This document shows positions 21,974 through 29,874 of a stretch of DNA of 61,114 bases, in pieces. Source of the stretch: a virus. Each line of letters starts with the position of its first letter. Position 1 is the stretch's first letter. The notes under the pieces were generated by a model that saw only the letters and a list, made by a program, of their open reading frames with translations, was not told the DNA's origin and ran no database searches. The stretch is from the IMG/VR virus record IMGVR_UViG_3300044691_000260, positions 1 through 61,114 of that record, one strand, 5' to 3'. A program made the position numbers and the translations under genes.

Positions 21974-22454
21974 CCCACCTCAACGAAAGATCGAAACCGT
22001 CACTCGTGGTGGGCGGATACAGGTCATCGTCACCGAGTCGCCATTTGACTACAGCGACGAGAACGTTGACGCTGCCGCCCGTGCGTACCTCAACGGGACG
22101 TTCTCCGTCACCTCGTGGACACGGCAGGGCGGCAAGGACGACTTCCGCCGCCGCGTCGAAGCCCGGGTCGATGAACTCCTAGATGCCACCCCCGCTTCTC
22201 CTTCGGTGTCTGTACCAACACCAACCCCGACCGCGGCCAACGGGAAGCACGAGACGTGGGCTGAGCGCGTCGTGGCGGCTGCTGCGGGCGCGATGGGCTC
22301 CGACGTAGCGGTAGACCTCGGAGAGCACCGTGACGTCGCTACAGCGGTCCTGAGGGAGTTGGCGACCCAGCTCGACGAGACGCTGTTCAAGCACGTCGAC
22401 TCCATCGCCCCTGCGCTTCGGATCCTGGCTGACGAGATCGAGAGGACCCCATGA
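21966..22454 (+). CDS. Hypothetical protein (162 aa)
   Basis: A basic beta-rich N-terminus, a Thr/Pro linker at about 80-92 and a helical C-terminal domain. It overlaps both neighbours. Function unknown. Confidence 0.6.
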   Translation: MFDPPQRKIETVTRGGRIQVIVTESPFDYSDENVDAAARAYLNGTFSVTSWTRQGGKDDFRRRVEARVDELLDATPASPSVSVPTPTPTAANGKHETWAERVVAAAAGAMGSDVAVDLGEHRDVATAVLRELATQLDETLFKHVDSIAPALRILADEIERTP

Positions 22455-23638
22455 CCGTCCCGGGAAGCCCCGCCCTTGCGCCTGCCCCAGAGCCAGGACC
22501 TGACCGCGAGCAACTTCGTAAGCAGATCGCCGAGGAACTGTGGACTGGCCGCGCGGGTCGCGACTACGAGGCGACCGACAAGGTCATGCCCATCGTGGAC
22601 AAGCTCCTCACCAAACTGGCTGACACTGAGCGCCGCCGGTCCTACCAAGAGTGGGCATCCACCCTTCATTTCGAGGGGTTGAGGGAGCACAAGTACGCCA
22701 GGGAAGCAGCGGAGGAGGAGTTGGGCCAGTGGCGCGCGTCCTTCGGGGAGTCGGCGTTACGTGACTCCGTCGAGTCGTTCAACCAGGTCCGTCGGGAGTT
22801 GGCTACCACCCGCGAAGAACGCCGCGTGTTGTGGCACCTGCTGAAGCTTTCGACGAAGCGCCGCTGGCTCGAGACAGGCGCGATCATGGACGCAGCGCGG
22901 CGAGACTGGAACCTGCTGAACAGCGTGATCGAGGCGAAGGACGAACTCTTCGGCCGCTCCGACGACGCCGACGCTCCAAGCGAAACTGCCCCTGTCTTGG
23001 CGCGTGCTGCTGACGCACCAAGTGAACTGGTCACACTGCCCTCCGACTGGGTGGCTCGGATCGACAAGGCGTTCGCGTCGGCGTGGCACTACAACTCGGC
23101 CCGCTCGTTCGTGATCGCGGAAATCGAGGGTTGGGGTACAGCTACCCAACCCACTAGCCCGATGCAGTCGAACGTTCAGCCGGGAACCGTCACCATCAAC
23201 GGTGTCAGGCGTGAGACCGTCGACCCGGATGACGGCTCCGGTATCCGCTTCCCTGAGGGCTACACCCCCGTCCGGGACACCCCCGACAACTGCGGTGAGT
23301 GCGGCCAGCACTGGGACGACCACACCGGTACCCAGAGCGGCCTGTGCGTCACAGTTCCGCCGAGCGAGTGCCCGTGTGGCATCGGTTCGGGTCGGCTCGC
23401 ACACGACAGTGATGACCCGAAGTGCGTCTATCACGTCGCCGCTCCTTCCCCGGAGGAGAAGCAAGCAACCGCCCGCCCAAGCGAGGAGTTCCGTAACGGC
23501 ATCGACTGGTGCCCTCAGTGCCGCATCGACGTCGGCACGCTTCGGTACACCCACGGCTCGTACGGACCTGAGCGCTGCGGAAACTGCGACACCGACCTGA
23601 TCCGCCGTCCTGCTGGTGGTACCGGGGACCCGACATGA
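22451..23638 (+). CDS. Large accessory protein with coiled coil and zinc knuckles
   Basis: 395 residues. The N-terminal half is a long charged coiled coil (about 15-175). A helical segment near 200-230 (SDWVARIDKAFASAWHYN) follows. The C-terminal third holds CGECGQHW, CPCGIG, CPQCRIDVG and CGNCD knuckles. It may be a scaffold or nucleic-acid-binding factor. It is the longest gene of unknown function in the early half and immediately precedes the methyltransferase with an ATGA overlap. Confidence 0.65.
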   Translation: MTVPGSPALAPAPEPGPDREQLRKQIAEELWTGRAGRDYEATDKVMPIVDKLLTKLADTERRRSYQEWASTLHFEGLREHKYAREAAEEELGQWRASFGESALRDSVESFNQVRRELATTREERRVLWHLLKLSTKRRWLETGAIMDAARRDWNLLNSVIEAKDELFGRSDDADAPSETAPVLARAADAPSELVTLPSDWVARIDKAFASAWHYNSARSFVIAEIEGWGTATQPTSPMQSNVQPGTVTINGVRRETVDPDDGSGIRFPEGYTPVRDTPDNCGECGQHWDDHTGTQSGLCVTVPPSECPCGIGSGRLAHDSDDPKCVYHVAAPSPEEKQATARPSEEFRNGIDWCPQCRIDVGTLRYTHGSYGPERCGNCDTDLIRRPAGGTGDPT

Positions 23639-24573
23639 CCCGGCCGGCGGATGTGGCGGAGCTTTGCGCCGGCCCGGGAGGCTGGGGTGTCGGCGCCGCC
23701 ATGACCGGCTACGAGGGACGCATGGTGGGTCTGGACGTCAACGCCGATGCGTGCCGGACCGCCACCGCGGCGGGCCATGAGCGGATCTGCGCTGACGTGT
23801 CGACCTACCCCACTGCTCTGTTCTCGAGGGTGGACGGGCTGATCGGGTCACCGCCGTGCCCTCCGTGGTCGCAGTCCGGAAGCCGCCTCGGCCCGCTGGA
23901 TAGGTCGCTGGCACTGGCGCGGATCGGGGCGTTTGCCGCCCACCGCACGCCCGCGGTGGAGCAGTGGAACGACGACCGGTCGTTCCTGTCCGCCGAACCG
24001 ATGCGGTGGGCTGTGGCGCTCCGCCCCCGCTGGATCGCCCTCGAGCAGGTGCCGGGTGCTCTGGCGCTGTGGCAGCACATCGGCGGCCACCTCGAAACCA
24101 TGGGCTACACCGTCGCCACCGGGGTACTGCGCGCTGACGCGTACGGGGTGCCGCAGACCCGGCGCCGCGCGGTCCTCATCGCCCGCCGCGACGCCATCCC
24201 CGCGGGCCTGCCGGCACCCACCCACCAAGCCCACGGAACCACCGGCCCGCTCCCTGCCGCGGTCACCATGCACAACGCGATCGGCTGGGGACTCACCGAC
24301 CGGCCGGCGTGGACCGTCACCGGAGGAGGCACCCGAACCGGCGGCGCCGAAGTGTTCGGGAACGCGAAGTGCCGGACACAGATCGGCAACCGCCGACCTA
24401 CCGTCGCCGAATGCGCCGTCCTCCAGTCCTTCCCCGCGGACTACCCGTTCACGGGCGACACCGCCGGCTCCCGCCACCAGCAGGTGGGCGACGCGATACC
24501 CCCACTGCTGGCCGCGGCGATCCTCCGCCCCCTGATCGCTTCCCCCGCTCTGTCTGAGAGGTCCGCGGCGTGA
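23635..24573 (+). CDS. DNA C5-cytosine methyltransferase
   Basis: 312 residues with the ordered motifs of the family: motif I ELCAGPGGWGVG (9-20), motif IV GSPPCPPWSQSG with nucleophile Cys75, motif VI as ALEQVPG (E137-Q138-V139 instead of the usual ENV), motif VIII QTRRRAVLIA and motif X QVGDAIPPLLAAAI. It transfers a methyl group to cytosine and probably shields phage DNA from host restriction. No cognate endonuclease adjoins it. The Q in motif VI is uncommon but conservative. Confidence 0.92.
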   Translation: MTRPADVAELCAGPGGWGVGAAMTGYEGRMVGLDVNADACRTATAAGHERICADVSTYPTALFSRVDGLIGSPPCPPWSQSGSRLGPLDRSLALARIGAFAAHRTPAVEQWNDDRSFLSAEPMRWAVALRPRWIALEQVPGALALWQHIGGHLETMGYTVATGVLRADAYGVPQTRRRAVLIARRDAIPAGLPAPTHQAHGTTGPLPAAVTMHNAIGWGLTDRPAWTVTGGGTRTGGAEVFGNAKCRTQIGNRRPTVAECAVLQSFPADYPFTGDTAGSRHQQVGDAIPPLLAAAILRPLIASPALSERSAA

Positions 24574-25175
24574 CTGTTCCCAGTGTCCCTACCCCACCCC
24601 CCAGCCCAGTACAGCCAGCAACCGAGTTGTTCAAGCGTGCGCCCGGTGGTGGGACCGCTTACCTGAAGGCAGAGGAGACAGCAGTGACAGAGGGCGAGAA
24701 CGGGCATCTTCCAGCCGAGCCGTTGGCTTCTGGCGCGGCGGTGATCTTCGAAGCGTGGCGGATGCTCGGCCCCGGAGCGACGCCGCAGAACGCGGCTGGT
24801 GTGCTGGCGCAGGCCCTGATCGATGCTGGGTGGGGCCCTGTCGCGGCCCCTTCTGTTGCGGTACAGCCCGAATACCCAGCGAACATGGTCAAGATCCTCG
24901 CTCAGTTGCTGGAGCAGTACTACGAGCACGGCGTGGGGCAGGACTGCGTCAACTACGAGGAGTCCGCGAAACGGTTCGTCGCGGGCTGGACCCCGGCTTC
25001 TACAGCACCACCAGCACCCCAACCCGAAACCGAGTGGGGCTACAGGACGCCAGGCGACGACTTCGTCACGCAGTCTGCCGAGGAGGTAGCTCGCCGCTGG
25101 GTGGCGTTCGCTCACCCCGGCATGCGCACTCTCGTCTCCCGCACGGTGGGCCCGTGGACGGCGGTGACCGAATGA
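24570..25175 (+). CDS. Hypothetical protein (201 aa)
   Basis: Starts in an ATGA-type overlap with the methyltransferase. Pro-rich N-terminus; conserved-looking helical segments (GAAVIFEAWRMLGPGATPQNAA). Function unknown. Confidence 0.6.
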   Translation: MTVPSVPTPPPSPVQPATELFKRAPGGGTAYLKAEETAVTEGENGHLPAEPLASGAAVIFEAWRMLGPGATPQNAAGVLAQALIDAGWGPVAAPSVAVQPEYPANMVKILAQLLEQYYEHGVGQDCVNYEESAKRFVAGWTPASTAPPAPQPETEWGYRTPGDDFVTQSAEEVARRWVAFAHPGMRTLVSRTVGPWTAVTE

Positions 25176-25213
25176 CCGCCCGGTACCCCGAAGACCTCCC
25201 TGGGGCGACGTGA
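25172..25213 (+). CDS. 13-residue mini-ORF bridging two genes
   Basis: ATG in an ATGA overlap with the previous stop. 13 codons with GC-rich third positions. Its stop TGA shares a base with the ATG of the next gene. Probably a translational relay or the remnant of a deleted gene. A similar 13-codon frame occurs at 26239. Confidence 0.35.
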   Translation: MTARYPEDLPGAT

Positions 25214-25464
25214 TGGCAACGAGACCCGGACACCCCAGCACCCACGGCCACCACATCAACCACATCACCTGCGGCAGCAGCTACCACCGCCAGTGCAACG
25301 GCTTCTCCGGTGACGGCTATGACACCTACCTCTGTGGGTGCTGCTGCCACGACCTCGACAGCTACCCCAAGTCCGTCACCGACGCCGACCGCGCCTGGAT
25401 CCAACGCGTCACCGCCCTCCCTGTCCCTTCCCCCGAAGACCTGGAGAAGCCCAATGGCCACTGA
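25213..25464 (+). CDS. His/Cys-rich protein (83 aa)
   Basis: The N-terminal 50 residues carry clustered His and Cys (THGHHINHITC, then CGCCCHD), pointing to metal binding. The tail PVPSPEDLEKPNG resembles that of the next gene. The ATG at 25213 is preferred to the adjacent GTG. Function unknown. Confidence 0.6.
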   Translation: MATRPGHPSTHGHHINHITCGSSYHRQCNGFSGDGYDTYLCGCCCHDLDSYPKSVTDADRAWIQRVTALPVPSPEDLEKPNGH

Positions 25465-25813
25465 TACCCGAAAGATCTCCGTCGGAGACAAGCTGAAGTT
25501 CCTTGGCGAGAAGCAGCGCTACAAGGTCCAGGCCGTCAGCGGAGATGGGAGGTGGGCGGTGTGCACGAAGCCGTTCAACCTCCAGCGCACGGTGGTGTAC
25601 ACGGTGGTGGACTTCGTCGACGGCGTGCGCGGTGTCGACAACTACGGCGGCCTCGGATACGAGACGGCCGAGCACTGCGAGCGGGCGTGCGCGATGTTCG
25701 AGTCCGGCGACGCCGAGCACTCCCGCCGCCACCCGCCGATCCCGCTGCGGATCAACTACCCGCTGTCCGTGCTCGCTGTCCCTTCCCCTGAGGAGACCAC
25801 CGATGGCCAGTGA
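25454..25813 (+). CDS. Hypothetical protein (119 aa)
   Basis: A beta-rich N-terminus (KISVGDKLKFLGEKQRYKV), suggesting an SH3- or KOW-like barrel. It ends VPSPEETTDGQ, sharing the VPSPE tail with its neighbours. Function unknown. Confidence 0.6.
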   Translation: MATDTRKISVGDKLKFLGEKQRYKVQAVSGDGRWAVCTKPFNLQRTVVYTVVDFVDGVRGVDNYGGLGYETAEHCERACAMFESGDAEHSRRHPPIPLRINYPLSVLAVPSPEETTDGQ

Positions 25814-26060
25814 GTACCCGTGCGCCGGCTTTACCATGCCGCAACCGGCGGACACCCCGTACGAAGGGTTCTTACCCTGCTACCGAGGTGGCCACCCCTG
25901 CGATGTCACCGTGGAGACGAGGGAGACGGACACCGACACCACTACCGAGTGTCGTTGTCGGTGCTGCGGTGACCTGAAGTGGATGTCCTGCACACCCCCC
26001 AACGTGTTCTCCGGGGGTTCGGGTACAGACCTACCAGACGCAGAGAAGAAGCAGCGATGA
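25803..26060 (+). CDS. Cys-rich protein (85 aa)
   Basis: Contains ECRCRCCGDLKW and other Cys, a probable zinc site. It overlaps the upstream gene by 11 bp and the downstream gene by 4 bp. Function unknown. Confidence 0.58.
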   Translation: MASEYPCAGFTMPQPADTPYEGFLPCYRGGHPCDVTVETRETDTDTTTECRCRCCGDLKWMSCTPPNVFSGGSGTDLPDAEKKQR

Positions 26061-26242
26061 GCAGACGATGGAACTTCAGGGCCGCCAACGATGACCTTCT
26101 CGAAGTCGTCACCAACTACGACGACACGGTCCGCTTCCACGTGTCCGACGAGGACGAGGGCCACTACCTCGACGTCCCGCTGTCCGCGATCCCCTCGCTC
26201 ATGGAGCACCTTCAGAGCGCGGTTGAAGGGCTGGCCGCATGA
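26057..26242 (+). CDS. Small acidic protein (61 aa)
   Basis: Starts in an ATGA overlap. A beta-hairpin-plus-helix pattern. Function unknown. Confidence 0.57.
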   Translation: MSRRWNFRAANDDLLEVVTNYDDTVRFHVSDEDEGHYLDVPLSAIPSLMEHLQSAVEGLAA

Positions 26243-26280
26243 TCCACGACCCCGCCGGCGAGCAGGAGAAGGCGTCATGA
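26239..26280 (+). CDS. Second 13-residue mini-ORF bridging two genes
   Basis: ATGA overlap at the start, 13 codons with GC-rich third positions, ATGA overlap at the end with the gene at 26277. Same length and arrangement as the frame at 25172, but unrelated in sequence. Confidence 0.35.
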   Translation: MIHDPAGEQEKAS

Positions 26281-26522
26281 CACCCGTCCGCGTACTGCTC
26301 GACAACTACACGCGCACCTACCCGATGAACCGGTCAGCGAACGAGCTAGCGGACGTCCTCCGAGGCATCCTCATGATCCATACCCCAGACCTTGACGGGT
26401 TCTGCGTGGTGTGCCTCGACGCGGAGCGGGACCTTCCGCTGTCGTTCCCCTGCGACACCGTGTGTTTGATCATCAATGCGGTGGATCCGGGTATCGCTGG
26501 CGGACAGGCGGTACAGCCGTGA
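26277..26522 (+). CDS. Hypothetical protein (81 aa)
   Basis: Starts in an ATGA overlap. Contains CVVC and a further Cys near the end. Function unknown. Confidence 0.58.
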   Translation: MTPVRVLLDNYTRTYPMNRSANELADVLRGILMIHTPDLDGFCVVCLDAERDLPLSFPCDTVCLIINAVDPGIAGGQAVQP

Positions 26523-26941
26523 CCCCTTCGGGTGAGCTGAGAGAAGCAGCAGCACTCCTCCGATCCCGCGCCGGGAAGGCAACCCCAGGGCCGTGGACAG
26601 CAGGGGAGCCGTGGCAGATCACGGGCAACCCGGACCCGGTTCAGACGGTCACCGCAGTCGGCGAACACCATCAGCACGTCGACGTCGCCGGGTATCGGGT
26701 GCAGACGGAGGACTACGGCGACGACGGAGGCATCGACCCGGGTGACGCCGAGTGGATCGCCATGATGTCCCCGGCCGTTGCCGAACCGCTGGCCGCGATG
26801 TTCGATCACGCCGCTGATGTAGCCGACCGCATGGACCGCCACTCTCCCGGTGGCCAGTGCCGTGAGGACCAGTACGTGCACTCCGTCGTGTGCGCTTTGG
26901 CTGTATCTCGTTCCATCACCAAAGCACAGGAGGCACCGTGA
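26519..26941 (+). CDS. Hypothetical protein (140 aa)
   Basis: GTG start. The N-terminus ELREAAALLRSRAGKATPGPW and the later GDAEWIAMMSPAVAEPLA match a pattern widespread in actinobacterial phage proteins (A-x-x-LR...TPGPW...D-A-x-x-I-A), of unknown function. Its stop overlaps the GTG of the XRE gene. Confidence 0.68.
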   Translation: MTPSGELREAAALLRSRAGKATPGPWTAGEPWQITGNPDPVQTVTAVGEHHQHVDVAGYRVQTEDYGDDGGIDPGDAEWIAMMSPAVAEPLAAMFDHAADVADRMDRHSPGGQCREDQYVHSVVCALAVSRSITKAQEAP

Positions 26942-27267
26942 GCTCCTACACGGCAGCGTTCGGGCAACGTCTACAGGAGGCCCGCGTCGCGGCTGAGATG
27001 TCGCAGACGGGCCTCGGCGACCTCGTCGGCGTGTCTCGAGCAAGCATCGCGAACATCGAGGCAGGACGGCAGGCGGTCAGGGCCGAACAGGTCGTTGAGC
27101 TCGGTGCGGTGCTCGCCGTGGACCCTCGTGGTCTCCTCGTCGGCTGGGCACCGACTTCAGCACCAATGCCCAAGTCGGCGTTGTCCAGCAAAAAGCTCGC
27201 CAGCATCGCAGATGACCTCCGCAAAGCCGCGGACATCCTCAACCCCACCAAAGCGCAGGAGGCATAG
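26938..27267 (+). CDS. XRE-family helix-turn-helix protein
   Basis: 109 residues. The helix-turn-helix spans about 8-62 (SQTGLGDLVGVSRASIANIEAG). The C-terminal 45 residues are a helical, possibly dimerising, tail. A third XRE-type regulator of the phage, embedded in the accessory operon with a GTG start. Confidence 0.85.
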   Translation: MSSYTAAFGQRLQEARVAAEMSQTGLGDLVGVSRASIANIEAGRQAVRAEQVVELGAVLAVDPRGLLVGWAPTSAPMPKSALSSKKLASIADDLRKAADILNPTKAQEA

Positions 27268-27270
27268 ACC

Positions 27271-27531
27271 ATGACCCTCAGAATCGATCCTGCGAAGCCG
27301 CCGAAGCGGGCGCACACCTACTACGCGTGCGTGAAGTGCGGCACCATCAACGACGACTACACGGCGTTCGCCGCTGGCTCGCTGGACCACCCAAAGTACT
27401 ACTGCCTCGGCGCCTGCATCCCGCTGCGTTCGCGGTTCCGGCTGTGGCGTCAGGAGCGGGCCTACTTGCGCGTATGTCGTCGATCCTCGGCCCGTTTGGC
27501 TGCCACTAAAGCAGGAGGAGACCAGCCGTGA
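27271..27531 (+). CDS. Zinc-ribbon-like protein (86 aa)
   Basis: CVKCG then CLGAC about 28 residues later, followed by an Arg-rich tail that ends AGGDQP. That end is encoded by CAGGAGGAGACCA, which doubles as the ribosome site of the next gene. Function unknown. Confidence 0.6.
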   Translation: MTLRIDPAKPPKRAHTYYACVKCGTINDDYTAFAAGSLDHPKYYCLGACIPLRSRFRLWRQERAYLRVCRRSSARLAATKAGGDQP

Positions 27532-27965
27532 TCGACAACTTCGACGGCATCATGCCGGTTATGCCTGTTCAATGCGGGTGTGGCAGGTGGGTGGAGCTGA
27601 ACGACACCAGGGGCTGCCACGACTGCCACGACAGGGTGCTGCGGTGCAAGGCGTGCGCCCGCGAGCACAAGGACGAGCACGTCGACGAGGACGAGGAAGC
27701 AGGAGGAGACCACGTTCAGGGTCTCCAGCATGTCGCCGTGCTGCCTGCCGTTGGCGTGCGCCCGGCGGGTTCCAGGAGGAGACCAGCGACCCGGCGTCCG
27801 GGGTTCGTGTGGCTCGTCCTCGGTACCGCGAGCGACGTAGGGAGTGTCTTCACGCACTGGGCGCCGTTCGAAGTGCTGACGCTGCCGCTTCTGATCATCG
27901 CAATGTTGACCGTCACGGCGGATCGGTTCTCCGCGAGACGTCGCAATCCAGGAGGAGACCAGTGA
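27528..27965 (+). CDS. Composite protein: zinc knuckles plus membrane helix
   Basis: 145 residues. Residues 1-60 carry CGCG, CHDC and CKAC knuckles and an acidic end; residues about 95-130 hold one or two membrane segments. The coding sequence contains two internal copies of CAGGAGGAGACCA (27700-27712 and 27773-27785), the sequence that elsewhere marks gene junctions. This suggests fusion of two former genes by loss of a stop and start. Function unknown. Confidence 0.55.
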   Translation: MIDNFDGIMPVMPVQCGCGRWVELNDTRGCHDCHDRVLRCKACAREHKDEHVDEDEEAGGDHVQGLQHVAVLPAVGVRPAGSRRRPATRRPGFVWLVLGTASDVGSVFTHWAPFEVLTLPLLIIAMLTVTADRFSARRRNPGGDQ

Positions 27966-28261
27966 CCGAGCCGGCAGCGGCACGCTACGTCGCCCGCGAG
28001 AACACCCCCACCTTCGAATGGCACGTCGTCGACACCGACAGCGAGGAAGTGGCGGCCTCGTACACGTTCGAGATCTCCGACAGGGCGCACCTCTGCGCAG
28101 GAGTAGTCCACGGCGCCAACGGAGCGCGAAATGCTGCTACTACATCCAGGGCCGCCACGACTCGCGATCTTCGCGTTCAGCACCACCTTCTCTGCCTCTT
28201 CGAGCCTTCCCCTCCGGGTCCATGTCGCGCCCAATACGGGCCAGAGCTGCGCCATGACTGA
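27962..28261 (+). CDS. Partly duplicated Cys-type protein with degenerate C-terminus
   Basis: 99 residues from a GTG. The centre, LCAGVVHGANGA, matches LCAGVVRGANGA of the gene at 28542 (also at DNA level). Downstream, a CCYYIQGRH segment related to CCHYFNGHH of that gene appears in another frame. So this looks like a related gene whose C-terminus was altered by a deletion of about 60 bp and then runs into foreign sequence. Confidence 0.5.
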   Translation: MTEPAAARYVARENTPTFEWHVVDTDSEEVAASYTFEISDRAHLCAGVVHGANGARNAATTSRAATTRDLRVQHHLLCLFEPSPPGPCRAQYGPELRHD

Positions 28262-28321
28262 GAGGTTCTTCGCACACGCCTCAGCGATGCCGCGGGCGTA
28301 ACCTGCGGGCCTCAGCGGCAC
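28127..28321 (-). pseudogene. Leftward coding remnant
   Basis: On the leftward strand this stretch has moderate GC third-position bias and reads like protein (GYARGIAEACAKNLSVMAQL... EEAEKVVLNAKIAS). In the same frame an amber codon separates it from MKAFLDSARYTTEV further right (to about 28425). It has no ribosome site and it interrupts the rightward operon, so it is a likely inserted fragment. The family is not recognised. Confidence 0.35.
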
Positions 28322-28541
28322 GACGGCGGCCGTGTGCAGCTACCCCGGCCCACCATTCCCGACCCTGCGTTGTGGGTTGGTCACTTCGGTGGTGTACCGA
28401 GCCGAGTCAAGAAACGCCTTCATCCGAGGCGACAGGCCAGAAAGTCATGGGGACCTTCCGGCAGATGTAGCGGGGTTTCATGGTGCCAACACCGGTCGGG
28501 ATGGATTGTTCTTGCAGTACGCATGGAGAGAGGAGAGATCG
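28262..28541. other. Gap of about 280 bp without a rightward gene
   Basis: Base and codon use are less regular here than in the neighbours. It appears to be part of an inserted fragment (see the leftward remnant). Near the right end GAGAGGAGAG gives the ribosome site for 28542. A TTGTTC at about 28507 may be a weak -35. Confidence 0.45.
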
Positions 28542-28727
28542 ATGGCTGAGTTGGAGTGCCACTGCAACCTCTGCGCAGGCGTCGTCCGTGGCGCCAACGG
28601 AGCGACCTGGTCCGACCTGGTAGCCCAACCGGTCCACGCACATGTGGACATCACCTGCTGCCACTACTTCAACGGCCACCACACCACGGACTGCAAGAAC
28701 CACCCGTCACGGCAGGTGACCCGATGA
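28542..28727 (+). CDS. Small His/Cys-rich protein (61 aa)
   Basis: CHCNLC near the start, CCHYFNGHH and a later Cys form a dense metal-binding pattern. The LCAGVVRGANGA segment is duplicated in the gene at 27962. AGGAGAG lies upstream of the ATG. Function unknown. Confidence 0.6.
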   Translation: MAELECHCNLCAGVVRGANGATWSDLVAQPVHAHVDITCCHYFNGHHTTDCKNHPSRQVTR

Positions 28728-29062
28728 CGCTCCCCAACGACTTCAACCCCCTCGACGACAAATACCGGTACTGCGTCTACTGCTTCGCCGACTGCTGGCC
28801 TGAACCAGAGAACCAACGGCACGGCCCTAACTGCCCTGTGGTCACGGGGTTGTTCCCCGTGATGGAGATGGAACGCCTCCCTGACGGAACCTTCGGCGGG
28901 TGCTCCTACTGCGCCGTCCCGTTGAAACTGGGGGACGTGTACGTCCTCGTCAACGACGACACGGGCACCGTCACCAAGGGACGCCCGACGACAGGATGGG
29001 TTGTGTGCCTCGGGTGCGCTGCTGTTGGTGCTGACCCGCGAGTGGAAGGGAACCAGCCGTGA
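28724..29062 (+). CDS. Protein with two zinc-ribbon halves (112 aa)
   Basis: CVYCFADC..., CSYCAVPL and CLGCA knuckles are spread over the protein. Starts in an ATGA overlap. Its stop overlaps the GTG of the next gene. Probably nucleic-acid binding. Confidence 0.6.
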   Translation: MTLPNDFNPLDDKYRYCVYCFADCWPEPENQRHGPNCPVVTGLFPVMEMERLPDGTFGGCSYCAVPLKLGDVYVLVNDDTGTVTKGRPTTGWVVCLGCAAVGADPRVEGNQP

Positions 29063-29874
29063 TCCACCTCTGTGCCGCCTGTGGTGGCCCGCGTAACTCC
29101 AACCGGTGGCTGTGCTCCAACCCTGACCCGAAGAACCCGGGGTGTCAGGAGGACCTTGAGCGGCGTCTTCGGACGATGCCTGAGCTGTGGGCTGATCTGG
29201 AGACGACGTTGACCCGTCAGGATGTGATCGGCGGCGATGGCGGCCGGAAGTCCAGCGAGTCAGCGATGGTGTTCAAGTCGTCCGCCGACGAAGCCAAAAC
29301 CCTCCTGCGGGAGACGGTGACGGCGTGGGTGAGTGTGTTCGCTGACCTTACCGCGGAGCCCCTGCCGCGCGGCGCCGACTCCCACGTTCTCGTCGCGGCA
29401 CGCTGGCTTCACGCGCACCTCCCGATGATCCTCAAATCAGACGACTCCGTGCAGCTCGCCGACGAACTCGGGCATGCGGTGGAGGTAGCTAACCGAGCGG
29501 TTGACCGACCGGCGGTGATGCTCGGCCTCGGGAAGTGCCAGGACGAGTGGTGCGAGCGGTTCATGTACGTCCCGCAGGAGGGCAGGTGGGCCGACCAGTA
29601 CCAGTGCCGCTGCGGTGCGGTGTACGAGCTTCCTGAGTTGCTGGCCGGGTTGGCGACGAAAGCGGAGGAGGCGTTGGTGTCGTCGAAGGTCGCGAGGGAC
29701 TGGGTGCTGATGCTGCTGGGGAAGCGGATCTCGCAATCCACTTTCGCGACGTGGTGCGCGAGGGACAAACTCAAGCAGGTGGACTGGACGGCAGCCGGCG
29801 AGAAGGCGTACCGCTTTGGTGACGTACGCGATCAGGCTTTGGTGTGGGTAACGAAAGGGAAGGCAGCAGCATGA
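29059..29874 (+). CDS. Zinc-finger/helix-turn-helix protein of actinophage type
   Basis: 271 residues. An N-terminal zinc finger (CAACGGPRNSNRWLCSN...C) is followed by a helical middle region, a second zinc site (CQDEWCERF... CRCG) and a C-terminal helix-turn-helix (GKRISQSTFATWCARDKL). Proteins of this layout recur in actinobacteriophages as presumed DNA-binding regulators. It overlaps both neighbours. Confidence 0.7.
   Translation: MIHLCAACGGPRNSNRWLCSNPDPKNPGCQEDLERRLRTMPELWADLETTLTRQDVIGGDGGRKSSESAMVFKSSADEAKTLLRETVTAWVSVFADLTAEPLPRGADSHVLVAARWLHAHLPMILKSDDSVQLADELGHAVEVANRAVDRPAVMLGLGKCQDEWCERFMYVPQEGRWADQYQCRCGAVYELPELLAGLATKAEEALVSSKVARDWVLMLLGKRISQSTFATWCARDKLKQVDWTAAGEKAYRFGDVRDQALVWVTKGKAAA

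Noticed and set aside
28332-28541. 5' extension of the gene at 28542 back to ATG 28332
   Set aside because: Codon use in the extension is irregular, and a good ribosome site lies directly before the ATG at 28542.
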